A stretch of DNA of 64,000 bases from a virus (IMGVR_UViG_3300043409_001877:62001-126000), one strand, 5' to 3'. Positions 19,649 through 28,834 are shown, counted from the stretch's first letter. Program-made: numbers and translations. The notes: generated from the letters alone by a model not told the origin.

Positions 19649-20137
19649 TTAGTAAACTAAGATACATCTATCAGGTCTTAGAGTTACCGTGATTTCAGCG
19701 ATATCTTCAGAGCTATAATCTAATGAGCCAAAGTCAGCGTTTGTGATAAACGTTCCTTGTAGAATCCATTTTTCAACAACAACACCTGTCGGATCTAACA
19801 TCTCCAATTCAATATCTTTCTTATAACCTGCTGCATAACCCATACGTCCTGTAACAGACTCGGCATGTAAACGCACCCACTCCATTAAAGCTTGAGCGGC
19901 TGAAGGGCCTATAGGATCTTTAAAAGTTACATCGATTGATTCCCAGTTAAATCTACCTGCAACATATGTTGAAGTATTTAAGAATGGTATCTCAACTTCA
20001 CCAATAGTAATCTTTGGTCTTGAAGATGAAATTACAAACCACTCGTTAATACCTAGTGAACTCGGAAATCTTAAAATAAACCTGTTCTGCTTTTTTGGTT
20101 CGTAAGGAACAGGCATTTTCATTAATAAATTAGCCAT
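19649..20137 (-). CDS. gp19: Tail tube protein, T4 gp19-like
   Basis: This is a 162-residue protein, close to the 163 residues of T4 gp19. It begins with MKMPVPYEPKKQNRFILRFP, and has the typical tube pattern: an N-terminal strand, PKITIGEVEIPFLNTSTYVAGRF at about 40-65, a WESIDVTFKDPIG strand, a helix (AQALMEWVRLH), and a C-terminal sheet ending in ITVTLRPDRCIL. It polymerises into the inner tube on which the sheath assembles. It is encoded between the sheath gene (upstream) and the gp26-like gene. It has its own terminator and two or more TATTTAT boxes in the long region before it, which suggests high, separate expression. Confidence 0.9.
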   Translation of the reverse strand: MANLLMKMPVPYEPKKQNRFILRFPSSLGINEWFVISSSRPKITIGEVEIPFLNTSTYVAGRFNWESIDVTFKDPIGPSAAQALMEWVRLHAESVTGRMGYAAGYKKDIELEMLDPTGVVVEKWILQGTFITNADFGSLDYSSEDIAEITVTLRPDRCILVY

Positions 20138-20170
20138 AATTTTGTATTTTTTTAATTTGTGTTATTTCTT

Positions 20171-20182
20171 TATATAAATATC
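20171..20182 (-). promoter_or_regulatory. Candidate late promoter box for the tube gene
   Basis: The minus strand reads GATATTTATATA, ending about 34 bases before the tube ATG. A second copy of the motif, AACTATTTATAATAAA, lies at 20227-20242 and is identical over 16 bases to the box before the 212-residue tail gene at 18063-18078. Confidence 0.45.
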
Positions 20183-20293
20183 TAGCAATATTGCTTTGTT
20201 CTGATACTTTTTTATTTATTTTTGCTTTTATTATAAATAGTTCAATATTTTTTTTAAAACGCTTGACTTTACAATTTATTTTTCCTAATATTG

Positions 20294-20388
20294 TATAGGG
20301 CCTTTAGTTATGGTTCTGTTTAATGGTTCTTTATATAATAACAATATTAATAATAAATACTTTAATAAACATATAAATAGGCCCTATA
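20294..20388. repeat. Inverted repeat with 10 bp perfect arms
   Basis: TATAGGGCCT (20294-20303) and AGGCCCTATA (20379-20388) are perfect complements separated by 75 bases. The outer flanks extend the match with one gap. The right arm overlaps the palindrome CCTATATTATATAGG (20383-20397). These are the most GC-rich bases in an otherwise very AT-rich gap, so they may form an RNA stem or a protein-binding site. Confidence 0.55.
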
Positions 20389-20430
20389 TTATATAGGAAT
20401 TTTTTATTGATTTTTCAAATTTTAATTTAT

Positions 20431-20457
20431 AAAAAAACCCAGTTTTTACGCTGGGTT
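20431..20457 (-). terminator. Rho-independent terminator after the sheath gene
   Basis: Read on the minus strand, AACCCAG and CTGGGTT form a 7 bp stem with an 8-base loop, followed by seven T. It lies about 37 bases after the sheath stop codon. The plus-strand side is T-rich too, so it may work in both directions. Confidence 0.75.
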
Positions 20458-20494
20458 CTTTATTTTTATCTTTTTTTTAAATTAAACTACTCAA

Positions 20495-23400
20495 TTATAA
20501 GTTATCGAAAGATACACTTGTAGGTGTTACTACGAATTCTAATTCAATAAATTCTAATGTAGGTGTTGGTTTAATATAAATTTTACCTCTTAAAGTATTT
20601 CTATCAGTATCTTCAACATCATTTACCAAAGAAACTCTAAAGTCAGTTAAACCTCTTTCTTTTCTGATATTATCCAAGATAGGATTTACCAATGATAAGA
20701 ATTGACTTCTAACTTGTGCATCATTTGGATCAAATAATAATCTATTAGCTACAGCTACAATTAATTTTCTTGCTTGTAACAATAATCTTCTGATATTTAA
20801 TCTATTCATTGCACTATCTTTAACTTGTAAGTTTCTATTACCCCAAATTACAGTTCCAACGTCAGAGAATGTAGCGATAGGGTTAATTCTACCTGGATAT
20901 AATATATCTCTAGACTCTTGATCTAATTGAATACGAGCTCTAATACAACTTACTAAACCTCTATTGTAACCTGCTGTTGCAAACCAAGGGTGAGCCACAT
21001 TATCAGTGAAAGCTAAATTCTTAACAACTTCAGCTGTTGGTGGAATAAACACGTTAGCGTTATTCTCAACATCAGAAATCTGAATCCAAGGATAGTATAT
21101 TGCTGTGTAATTCGAATCAATTTCAGTTGCTGTTAATTCGTCAATAATATCAGCTGGATAAAGCCAATCTTCACTATTAGAAGGATTAGAGTTACCAATT
21201 AATTTCATATCTGGTAATGTTGGTAAGTAAATTGAGTCCATTCTCTTCTCTTCAACAATCTCAATAGTATCTCTAACTAAATCAGTGTTATTGATTATGT
21301 CAATACCTGGAGTTGCTAAGATATTAATTGTAGTTTGTTCAGGATTTTCAAATGTCTTAACACCATAAATTGTAGCATAATAATCTGAAGTACCAAACGT
21401 ATCATTATATTCTACACTTGTAAATGTATCAAATCCGCTTTGAACAAATCCAGTTCTACCAATTTTATATTCGTCAGTATTTGTTCTTTGATCTCTATAA
21501 ACATCAAAACCATCAAAACCACCAGAGAATAAAGCTGTGAACTTTCTAGTCTTCATATCGTAATATGGGTGTGTTGGTGTTGAAGCGATTAATACAGGGT
21601 CAGTAAATGAACCATAACCAGTTGCAAATACAACATCACCACTAGCATCTACAATTGCACTAGCGTTAATGTCCATATGGAAACCTTTTGTTTTTGTATC
21701 CCAATCTAAACCATCATTATATGTGTTATCACCAGGAGTTGCTGATCTCTTACCCTTAAAATTTAATAAATCTTTATCAAAACCATATTCAGTATCTGTA
21801 AAACCTAAGAATACTTTTCTAATTTTATCACCAGTTGAATAAATTGGTAATGCAAATGGCGGGTTAACAATTAATTCACCAGGTGCGTAATATTTTGTTT
21901 TGTAAGGTAACTCTGGAACACCAATATAACTAGAATCAGTTGAACCAGTACCAGTAGCTCTAAAATCATAACCTTCAAAACCAGAAGCAACTCCATCAAT
22001 TGGAGCGTTTTCAGCCATTTCAGCAACAATATAAGAACTCTTTAAAGGATATTTGTTATCAATTGTACCAATTTTTCTACCAATGTAGCTATCAGATGTC
22101 TCATCCATAGAAACACCTAAGAATCTTTCTAAGTAAACTGGTGTTTTATCAGAATCACCAAATGATCTTAAATAAACATCAAATGTTTTTTTATCTAAAT
22201 CAACATTACCTATTGAAACTTTAATTTCTGTATTAGCGTTACTACCATCAGATATAGAAATAAATCTAAATAATCTTTGTGGTAAACCACCTCTTAATTC
22301 AGAAACAAAGAAAGGTGTTGCTGGTGATTGGAATTGGAATTTATAATGATCCCAATCGTTTACAGTTAATAATTCATAATGTAAACCTTTAATTTCACCA
22401 AAAGTCCAACCTTTTCTCAATATTGAATCGTAAACATCCTCAACAAATAAGTAAGTATCTTTATCAGAAGCTGTAGAACCTAATACGTTTTTAATGTAAT
22501 TCTTTTTATTCTTATCTAATGAAACAGAATAAACAAAATCAGTTCCACCAGTTGTTGTTCCTGTAATATCAAATGTAGCAAAAGGATTCGATCCCGCTGC
22601 TGTAAATTGATCGTAACCAACTGTTGTTGAATCAACGTGGTAACCTAATTGATTAACAATGTAAGTACCTCTACTTTTTAATGTAGAAACTAATTTTTTG
22701 TGATATTTTTCATTAGGTGTTGCTGTAAACTCATAAGTTCTTAAGGTAGTTGTACCTGTAATAGTGCTAACACCAGACGTACCAATGTCGTAGTTATATA
22801 AAGCAAAACCGTAACCAGTATAAGTGTCAGTTGTCTCATCATAACTAAATTCATTAATTAAAATGTTATCAGTTCTATCACTAGTCGGAATACCAAGTGG
22901 TAATTCATAACCATCAACAAATACAGGATTTGCAGGCCCAGAACCAGTTAAAGTTTGAGCGTTTCTATCAGTAGTTAAATCAGTAACCTCAGTTGAATCT
23001 AAAATACCCCAATAGAATGCGTTATTTTTATACCAATCCTTAGTAGTATAACTAAGTGTTGAAAAGAATCTGTAGTAAGCTGTGTCGAATTTAGTTGAAT
23101 CAATACCGCTTAAAGTAGCAATATGATCAATTAATTCAGTAGAAGTGCCCGCAAGTTGGAATGGATTTTGAACTCCAGCTGTAATCGTGGTATCAATTTC
23201 AAAATCAAATGTAACATCACTTGATGTAAACTCCAATGTAGTTTTGTCAACAGTACCGATTGTTCTGATAGCATAAGACATACCGCCTTCATAACCAGAA
23301 AGACCTAATACACGTGTCACGTATAATTGGTTAGATTGACCCAAGTAAGATTTTGCTATGTATGGTAATTCATACTTAACAATTTGAGTATTTTTAAATT

Positions 23401-23590
23401 TTTCTGGGCTTGTACCTCCAAAAGATAATTTAAATTCATCATAATTTCTGATGAACATTGGTTGGAATGCAGGCCCTTTCTTAGTTTCACCAACTAATCC
23501 TAGGGTTGTAACACCGATTGTTTCAGTTGTGAATGTTAAATCTTTTTCCGATGTATAAACACCTGGTGATGCATAAACTTTGTTTGCCAT
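20495..23590 (-). CDS. gp18: Tail sheath protein, T4 gp18-like, enlarged
   Basis: This is a 1031-residue contractile sheath protein. It starts VYASPGVYTSEKDLTF, the classical sheath N-terminus, and ends in the conserved C-terminal domain: ILYPGRINPIATF, VIWGNRNL, then the helix LNIRRLLLQARKLIVAVANR and a final beta segment (RGKIYIKPTPTLEFIELEFV). T4 gp18 has 659 residues, so this one has several hundred extra residues in the middle (about 150-750), presumably surface domains on the outside of the tail. It is preceded by a GATATTTATTG box at 23633-23643 and followed by a terminator. Confidence 0.93.
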   Translation of the reverse strand: MANKVYASPGVYTSEKDLTFTTETIGVTTLGLVGETKKGPAFQPMFIRNYDEFKLSFGGTSPEKFKNTQIVKYELPYIAKSYLGQSNQLYVTRVLGLSGYEGGMSYAIRTIGTVDKTTLEFTSSDVTFDFEIDTTITAGVQNPFQLAGTSTELIDHIATLSGIDSTKFDTAYYRFFSTLSYTTKDWYKNNAFYWGILDSTEVTDLTTDRNAQTLTGSGPANPVFVDGYELPLGIPTSDRTDNILINEFSYDETTDTYTGYGFALYNYDIGTSGVSTITGTTTLRTYEFTATPNEKYHKKLVSTLKSRGTYIVNQLGYHVDSTTVGYDQFTAAGSNPFATFDITGTTTGGTDFVYSVSLDKNKKNYIKNVLGSTASDKDTYLFVEDVYDSILRKGWTFGEIKGLHYELLTVNDWDHYKFQFQSPATPFFVSELRGGLPQRLFRFISISDGSNANTEIKVSIGNVDLDKKTFDVYLRSFGDSDKTPVYLERFLGVSMDETSDSYIGRKIGTIDNKYPLKSSYIVAEMAENAPIDGVASGFEGYDFRATGTGSTDSSYIGVPELPYKTKYYAPGELIVNPPFALPIYSTGDKIRKVFLGFTDTEYGFDKDLLNFKGKRSATPGDNTYNDGLDWDTKTKGFHMDINASAIVDASGDVVFATGYGSFTDPVLIASTPTHPYYDMKTRKFTALFSGGFDGFDVYRDQRTNTDEYKIGRTGFVQSGFDTFTSVEYNDTFGTSDYYATIYGVKTFENPEQTTINILATPGIDIINNTDLVRDTIEIVEEKRMDSIYLPTLPDMKLIGNSNPSNSEDWLYPADIIDELTATEIDSNYTAIYYPWIQISDVENNANVFIPPTAEVVKNLAFTDNVAHPWFATAGYNRGLVSCIRARIQLDQESRDILYPGRINPIATFSDVGTVIWGNRNLQVKDSAMNRLNIRRLLLQARKLIVAVANRLLFDPNDAQVRSQFLSLVNPILDNIRKERGLTDFRVSLVNDVEDTDRNTLRGKIYIKPTPTLEFIELEFVVTPTSVSFDNL

Positions 23591-23632
23591 ATTTGTTAAT
23601 TTTTAATTTTTTTTTATTTACCTTGTTACTAA

Positions 23633-23643
23633 CAATAAATATC
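23633..23643 (-). promoter_or_regulatory. Candidate late promoter box for the sheath gene
   Basis: The minus strand reads GATATTTATTG in the intergenic space, with TATTTAT ending 44 bases before the sheath ATG. It shares GATATTTAT with the boxes at 20171-20182, 28818-28828, 37150-37160 and 56679-56690. Confidence 0.45.
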
Positions 23644-23698
23644 TGTGTTTTTTTCAAAAAACAACAAATACACTTTACTTTCTAAAATAATTTATTTA

Positions 23699-24760
23699 TC
23701 ACCTCTTTAATTTGATAGTTATTGGATGATTAGCAGAACCAACCGCTTTAGATTGCCCTGTGATTTCATAAGTACCAGTCTCAAAACCACTAACACCTAA
23801 CCCCGCTAATTTTGATATTTTTGTCCCAGAATCAATAGTTAGAGCTTTACCCTTATCATCATAAGCGATCCCACTTAAAGACATTCCTTTTAAAATAGGC
23901 CCGCCAGAAATAAATGAAATAACCACCAATTCTAATGTTGGTGAAATATAACCCAAAATAGTAGAAGTTTTTGCTTTAGTAACATTTCCACCACCCTCAA
24001 CCATAGTAAATGTCCTATTTATTCCAGGAGTTACCTCAAAATCCTCAGGATCCAATATAAAACCTTGTAACATAAAAGAATATACTTGAACATAAAATCT
24101 TTTATTGTCTAAATCCGTGATTTTACTCTCATCTGAGGTGTCTTCTAAAACTATTGGTATATAATGACCATTTACTATTGTGTAAGCTTGTCTGCTTTGG
24201 AAATTCTTTAATATGATTGTATTAAATTTATTAAGGTCTTGTTGTCTATAAGCAAATATTCTTACATCATATGAAATATCAATTGGTACTGGTTGTGGTA
24301 TTGTGTAAACATCAACACCTTTTCTATTACCATCCCAAGTAGGAACTTCAGCGTAGGTATAATTCCTACCTTGAGGTACATTATATATTAGGGCTGGGTT
24401 TGATCCTGGTTTAGTATCTGGTTGTCTTACTATATTTACAAATGGTATTTTAACATTCTTATATTCGTCAGAAAATTTCCATGTTTTTGAAAACTCATTC
24501 CATTTTTGAATACCCATCATAAATACAGGCACTCTTTCACCATTTAATGTTAAAGCCATTGTATCAGTTACAAACTCCTTAAAACCAGCATCTAAATCAA
24601 TATGCATAACACCTCTTGGTAAATAAGCATCTTTATCGATTATCATATCCTTCATGTTTTCAGCGGCAGCACTTTCCATTCTGAAATTTTCAGTATATTC
24701 GGTACTTTGCCTATCCCTAGTTAGGTTTATCTTTTTTTTATATTTTCCTGGTAAAGCCAT
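23699..24760 (-). CDS. gp15: Tail sheath terminator / completion protein, T4 gp15-like
   Basis: This is a 353-residue protein. The central part aligns by eye with T4 gp15: a segment PVPIDISYDVRIFAYRQQDL followed by a helix and FQSRQAY, then KRFYVQVYSFMLQGFILDPE, matching gp15's SPIKMIYELSIFTRY and RRRIEWSLTFEVNGWMYPP segments. gp15 caps the tail end and connects it to the neck. The last 80 residues, Gly-rich, go beyond the T4 pattern. It is encoded two bases after the gp14-like gene and just before the sheath, a T4-like gene neighbourhood. The match is remote. Confidence 0.65.
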   Translation of the reverse strand: MALPGKYKKKINLTRDRQSTEYTENFRMESAAAENMKDMIIDKDAYLPRGVMHIDLDAGFKEFVTDTMALTLNGERVPVFMMGIQKWNEFSKTWKFSDEYKNVKIPFVNIVRQPDTKPGSNPALIYNVPQGRNYTYAEVPTWDGNRKGVDVYTIPQPVPIDISYDVRIFAYRQQDLNKFNTIILKNFQSRQAYTIVNGHYIPIVLEDTSDESKITDLDNKRFYVQVYSFMLQGFILDPEDFEVTPGINRTFTMVEGGGNVTKAKTSTILGYISPTLELVVISFISGGPILKGMSLSGIAYDDKGKALTIDSGTKISKLAGLGVSGFETGTYEITGQSKAVGSANHPITIKLKR

Positions 24761-24762
24761 TT

Positions 24763-25284
24763 TTATAAACCGTTAAATTGATTTGGGTCAACTGTTACAC
24801 ATTGTACGGTGGTAAAATAACTTCTAAAACCATACATAGTACTTGCATTATCCACATTTATTTCACCATCATCAAACACTTCAAAATATTTCATATCTTT
24901 TTCACTGGTTGAATAACCAATAATATCACCATACGATATTTTAACATTTTTATCACTTAATTCTTTATTTAAAACAGTAAAAACTAAATTACCATGTTCT
25001 TGATATCTTAACGAACCATTATCACCATATGTTTTATTTTCAGCATCATCTAATTTAGGTAATACGTTCAACTCAACGGGAGATAAAAATCTAATTTCAC
25101 GTGATTCACTCTCCCCATAAACATCATCACTGTTACTATTAACTCTATCTATTCTATATAAAACAACCCTAAAATTAGCATCTTCATTAATTACCTCCAT
25201 AGCCATATCCAGATCAGTTTGATAATCAATGTCATCATAATACCTAGAAAGTCGTGTGATTGGTATGCGATTCTTACGTTCCAT
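24763..25284 (-). CDS. gp14: Neck protein, T4 gp14-like
   Basis: This is a 173-residue protein. It has the expected gp14 features: an early DVYGESESREI segment, a central beta region, and SYGDIIGYSTSEKDMKYFEV, which resembles the T4 gp14 stretch in which a GDLIYFPMD strand is followed by FEI. gp14 forms the neck with gp13 and connects head to tail. It is shorter than T4 gp14 (256 residues). It starts the minus-strand tail array, followed after two bases by the gp15-like gene, and has its own TATTTAT box. The gp13-like partner is encoded on the plus strand at 28835. Confidence 0.6.
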   Translation of the reverse strand: MERKNRIPITRLSRYYDDIDYQTDLDMAMEVINEDANFRVVLYRIDRVNSNSDDVYGESESREIRFLSPVELNVLPKLDDAENKTYGDNGSLRYQEHGNLVFTVLNKELSDKNVKISYGDIIGYSTSEKDMKYFEVFDDGEINVDNASTMYGFRSYFTTVQCVTVDPNQFNGL

Positions 25285-25296
25285 TTAGTTTTTTTA

Positions 25297-25305
25297 TATA
25301 AATAG
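25297..25305 (-). promoter_or_regulatory. Candidate late promoter box for the neck-tail array
   Basis: The minus strand reads GACTATTTATATAA, with TATTTAT ending 13 bases before the gp14-like ATG. It heads the gp14-gp15 pair. Confidence 0.45.
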
Positions 25306-25321
25306 TCTAATAAGAACCTAT

Positions 25322-25353
25322 ATTGACTTTTAAATAAATATTTCGTATTATTG
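25322..25353 (+). promoter_or_regulatory. Candidate Bacteroidota-type promoter
   Basis: ATTG (25322-25325), a 20-base spacer, then TATTATTG (25346-25353), 9 bases before the ATG of the next gene. The layout matches the TTTG / TAnnTTTG host promoter with one mismatch in each box, and the -7 box is identical to that at 40049-40056. Confidence 0.4.
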
Positions 25354-25362
25354 TAATAAAAA

Positions 25363-25869
25363 ATGAGAGATCAGATATTAGAATATTGTGAATTTGAAAA
25401 TAACGTTAAAGAATTATTTATACCTAAACAATTTGATGATTGTTTATTGGGTATTTGTCATAGAATGGATGAGTCATTTACAACAGCATATGATTTAAAC
25501 AAAATCATAGTTAAAATTATGAAAAAGAATAGTTTAACGTATGATGAGGCTATTAGAAACTTTAATTTAAACATCTTGGATAAAAATCCAACAATATCAT
25601 TTATTTTAATAACAGATCAAAATCAGGATTTACTTTCTGAGTATAATAATAAAATGTTATTCTTAGATGGTTTTGATGACAATTCTATAATTGGAGTTAG
25701 AATTAAATCTGGGTGTAATATTGTGGCTGCGTATGACGATAGTATGTGTATTCAGTCATTAATAGATGGTGAGGACATGGATGAAACGGATGCTATTGAG
25801 TTTTTTGAATACAATACTCGTGGTTCATTTGTCGGGAATGACACACCAGCCATTGTAACATTATTTTAA
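25363..25869 (+). CDS. Protein of unknown function, upstream of SNF2 helicase
   Basis: This is a 168-residue acidic protein that I do not recognise. It has no membrane segment or catalytic motif that I can name. It begins the rightward transcription unit, only 9 bases after a host-like promoter, and is followed after one base by the SNF2 helicase gene, so the two are probably co-expressed and may act together early in infection. The sequence mixes helices with a few beta segments, and the acidic composition could suit a DNA-mimic or an inhibitor, but nothing in the sequence proves that. Confidence 0.6.
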   Translation: MRDQILEYCEFENNVKELFIPKQFDDCLLGICHRMDESFTTAYDLNKIIVKIMKKNSLTYDEAIRNFNLNILDKNPTISFILITDQNQDLLSEYNNKMLFLDGFDDNSIIGVRIKSGCNIVAAYDDSMCIQSLIDGEDMDETDAIEFFEYNTRGSFVGNDTPAIVTLF

Positions 25870-25870
25870 T

Positions 25871-27652
25871 ATGAACATACCAATAGAAAAAAAAGCATTA
25901 GATATATTAAAAGAATACAAAGGTAATAATGATTATATTTTAGGCATACAAAATGATTATTTTAAAGCCAAATCATTCATACCAACAAAAAAACAATCAG
26001 AATATATTGTAAGATTTGGTAATATCGATTCAGTTGTTGTTAACAAATATGTTGAAGTACAAAGGTCTTGCAGAGAATTTGTTCAAATTCAATTATGTTT
26101 ACTATCACAACCAGAAAAGATTTTTATAAATAAGTTACTTTCTAGAAGAGGCGATTTACTTCATATTTGGGGATGTTTTGGTGATGATTGCAAAAATTAC
26201 CAAGGGATATTCATCGCAAAAGAATGTATTAAAAAAAATAAAGAAATCCCTAATATTGATTTTAGTAAGTATGAGCGTGATCCTAAACCTCACCAAATTA
26301 CAGCGATTAATAAATTATTAATTAACGATAAGTACATACTAGCTGACGACATGGGTTTAGGTAAAACTACGTCTTCTATTATCGCAGCAATGGAAGGTAA
26401 TTTTAAAAAGATATTAGTTGTTTGTCCAGCCTCATTAAAACTTAATTGGAAAAAAGAAATTATGAATTACGATAGGGTTGAAAACATATCTATCGTGGAC
26501 TCTGGTGATTTTAGAGTTAATAAATGGACTATTGTTAATTATGATATTCTTAAAAACTTTCACCACCTACCACAAAGAGGTGTTAAGATGTCTGACTTAC
26601 CAGTGTCCCCAATTGACTTTCATAAATTTGATTTAGTTATTGCGGATGAAGCGCATTACCTAAAAAACTCAACATCTAATAGAACCAAGATATTTAACGA
26701 TTTTGCTTCTAGAATTGAAAATCGTTGGCTTTTAACTGGTACCCCCATTACAAATAAACCTATTGATTTTTATAATTTATTATTTTTATGCGACTCACCA
26801 ATTGCAGCCAATTGGGTTCATTATGTTAGACGTTATTGCGCTGGTAGGCAATTCAACAGAAAAGGTACAAAGCAAAAATATTGGATGACATCTGGGGCTT
26901 CTAATTTAGATGAGCTTAGAGATTATGCTACTGACGTTATGTTAAGGAGAACTAAAAAAGACTCAATTGATTTACCACAAAAAACAATCAAGCCAGTTTA
27001 TTTACCAATGGAATATTCAATCAGCTATAACACATATTTAAAGGAATACCAAGACTGGGTTGATAGTACCGAAGGACAGGAAGAGAAACCAAAGATTAGT
27101 GATCACTTAACTAAATTAATAAAAATACGTCAGTTACTATCAAACGATAAAATTGAACACACTATCAAATTAGCTGAAGATTTAATTGAAAACGACAAAA
27201 AGGTTATTATATTTAGTTGCTTTACCCAAACAATAAACGCAATACACGAACACTTTGGTAAGAGTTCTGTTATTATTGACGGTTCTGTTTCATCAAAAAA
27301 TCGTGATCTTGCCGTTGAAAAATTTCAAAACGATGATAAGATTAAAGTATTTTGTGGTAACATAGTTGCCGCTGGGGTTGGTTTGACATTAACAGAAGGT
27401 AGTATTGTTATCTTTAATGATTTAGATTGGGTTCCAGCTAATCACGCACAAGCTGAAGATAGAGCGCACAGAATGGGTCAAGATAAACCAGTTCATATTA
27501 TATATCCACTGTTTGATGAAACTTTAGACGTTTTAATGTTCCAATCGTTACAAAGAAAAATGAAAATTATTACTCAGGTTATGGGCGATAGTACAGAAGT
27601 TGATGATACTTCTGTTGGGCGTGAAGTTATTGGTAATTTAATGAAACATTAA
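25871..27652 (+). CDS. SNF2-family DNA helicase / translocase
   Basis: This is a 593-residue SF2 helicase of the SNF2 class. Motifs seen: Walker A DDMGLGKT (159-166), motif Ia VVCPASLKLNWK, Walker B DEAH (259-262), motif III LLTGTPI, and in the second RecA domain VIIFSCFTQ, GSVSSKNR, and motif VI AEDRAHRMGQ (528-537), which marks SNF2 enzymes. It translocates on double-stranded DNA using ATP and may remodel forks or remove bound proteins during phage replication, as SMARCAL1-like proteins do. The first 130 residues may hold a substrate-binding domain. Its 3' end overlaps that of the convergent GP88-family gene by 15 bases. Confidence 0.93.
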   Translation: MNIPIEKKALDILKEYKGNNDYILGIQNDYFKAKSFIPTKKQSEYIVRFGNIDSVVVNKYVEVQRSCREFVQIQLCLLSQPEKIFINKLLSRRGDLLHIWGCFGDDCKNYQGIFIAKECIKKNKEIPNIDFSKYERDPKPHQITAINKLLINDKYILADDMGLGKTTSSIIAAMEGNFKKILVVCPASLKLNWKKEIMNYDRVENISIVDSGDFRVNKWTIVNYDILKNFHHLPQRGVKMSDLPVSPIDFHKFDLVIADEAHYLKNSTSNRTKIFNDFASRIENRWLLTGTPITNKPIDFYNLLFLCDSPIAANWVHYVRRYCAGRQFNRKGTKQKYWMTSGASNLDELRDYATDVMLRRTKKDSIDLPQKTIKPVYLPMEYSISYNTYLKEYQDWVDSTEGQEEKPKISDHLTKLIKIRQLLSNDKIEHTIKLAEDLIENDKKVIIFSCFTQTINAIHEHFGKSSVIIDGSVSSKNRDLAVEKFQNDDKIKVFCGNIVAAGVGLTLTEGSIVIFNDLDWVPANHAQAEDRAHRMGQDKPVHIIYPLFDETLDVLMFQSLQRKMKIITQVMGDSTEVDDTSVGREVIGNLMKH

Positions 27653-28801
27653 GAATGAATATTGGACATCCCCTCTTTGAGCACCAATATCACCTTCACC
27701 TTTAGGTGCTACCATTATATTATACTCTAATGGATTACCTTTTGGTTTTGCTAAAAACTCATCATACGTTAAAATAGAATTAACATCAACACCATATTCA
27801 TCAGACAACCTTTGTTTAAGAGTTTGAGCACCATTTTCATCTTTATAAATTAACTTACCTTTATCATCCACTTGATAACTAGGGTTTTTGCCTGATGTTG
27901 TTTTAAGGAATAAATCATCAAACATACTTTTTGGTACAGTAACAGCTTGTTTTTTACCTTTAATATCTTTTATTTTGTTAAGCTCTCTTTTATTAGCGTC
28001 TGTTGAAAAGTTTACAATCATATCATCATCATTGAAATTAATGATATCACCCATTTTAGTATAAGCATATGATTTTATGTTATAACCTTCAGCTTTTAAA
28101 TTTTTTGTAATATTAAGGGCGATTTGATGATATTTCTTAGTAAAAAAATCACCCGCATCATTCCATCTAAATTGTATTTCTTTAGTTGGGTTTTTTAATG
28201 CGATTATTTCAAGCTCATGCTTTAATAATTTTTCAAATCTTTCAGGATAATTTAATAATAAATTTAATATTCTTGTTTGTTTAACAAACACATCTGGAAA
28301 CATAACATAACTACCTTTTCTAGCATAACAAATCATAGCACACGTACCAGCACCAGGACAAGTGTTTACAATATAAAACTTTTGGTCATCAATATCATAA
28401 ACTAAACCACGTAAAGCTGGAATACCAATATTTACAGAAAATGAGTTATCTGTTTTAGATTTCTCCATCTTCATATTAATACTCAATAAATCATTTGGCA
28501 TTGCTGTTATCTTTTTAATGAACCCATCAACATCAATACCACCCTCTTCATCAAACGGGATAGTTTTTGCGTGAATGTATGGTTTATCTAAAGCTAATTT
28601 TTCACGATCAGACGGTTTTTCTTCACTATTCTTAACAATACCGTTTAAATATTCTTTTAGACCATTTGGGTCGATACATTTTTTAGATACATCACTAAAT
28701 TCATTCCAGTCAATTTCGCTTAAAGTAAATGGATTATCTAAAATACCAGCATTTCTTCTAATTTTATTTAAAGTTTCGTTTAAAGTTATTTTTTTATTCA
28801 T
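27638..28801 (-). CDS. GP88-family phage protein
   Basis: This is a 387-residue protein. The central motif TCPGAGTCAMICYARKGSY (about residues 148-166), with a Cys cluster, then a region with FRWNDAGDFF and a downstream YAYTK, match the GP88 family known from mycobacteriophages and other phages. Its biochemical function is not established, to my knowledge; the Cys arrangement suggests metal or Fe-S binding. The N-terminal 100 residues and a Lys-rich insertion near 290-350 are extra. It is a lone minus-strand gene in a rightward region, with a late-type box shared back to back with the gp13-like gene. Confidence 0.7.
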   Translation of the reverse strand: MNKKITLNETLNKIRRNAGILDNPFTLSEIDWNEFSDVSKKCIDPNGLKEYLNGIVKNSEEKPSDREKLALDKPYIHAKTIPFDEEGGIDVDGFIKKITAMPNDLLSINMKMEKSKTDNSFSVNIGIPALRGLVYDIDDQKFYIVNTCPGAGTCAMICYARKGSYVMFPDVFVKQTRILNLLLNYPERFEKLLKHELEIIALKNPTKEIQFRWNDAGDFFTKKYHQIALNITKNLKAEGYNIKSYAYTKMGDIINFNDDDMIVNFSTDANKRELNKIKDIKGKKQAVTVPKSMFDDLFLKTTSGKNPSYQVDDKGKLIYKDENGAQTLKQRLSDEYGVDVNSILTYDEFLAKPKGNPLEYNIMVAPKGEGDIGAQRGDVQYSFLMFH

Positions 28802-28808
28802 TGATGCA

Positions 28809-28819
28809 ACTATTTATCT
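28809..28819 (+). promoter_or_regulatory. Candidate late promoter box for the gp13-like gene
   Basis: The plus strand reads ACTATTTATCT, with TATTTAT (28811-28817) ending 17 bases before the gp13-like ATG. It overlaps the minus-strand box at 28818-28828, forming a compact divergent promoter pair. Confidence 0.5.
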
Positions 28820-28828
28820 ATAAATATC
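28818..28828 (-). promoter_or_regulatory. Candidate late promoter box for the GP88-family gene
   Basis: The minus strand reads GATATTTATAG, with TATTTAT ending 18 bases before the GP88-family ATG. The 11 bases are identical to the boxes at 37150-37160 and 56679-56689. Confidence 0.5.
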
Positions 28829-28834
28829 TATCTT

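Larger units (their letters stand above)
20138..20494. other. Gene-free region between sheath and tube genes
   Basis: This 357-base stretch has no credible gene; the longest ATG frame seen on the plus strand is 28 codons. It holds the sheath terminator (20431-20457), at least two minus-strand TATTTAT boxes (20171-20182 and 20227-20242) and a large inverted repeat (20294-20303 with 20379-20388) whose right arm overlaps a 15-base palindrome. It is the longest gene-free interval in the window. Confidence 0.7.
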
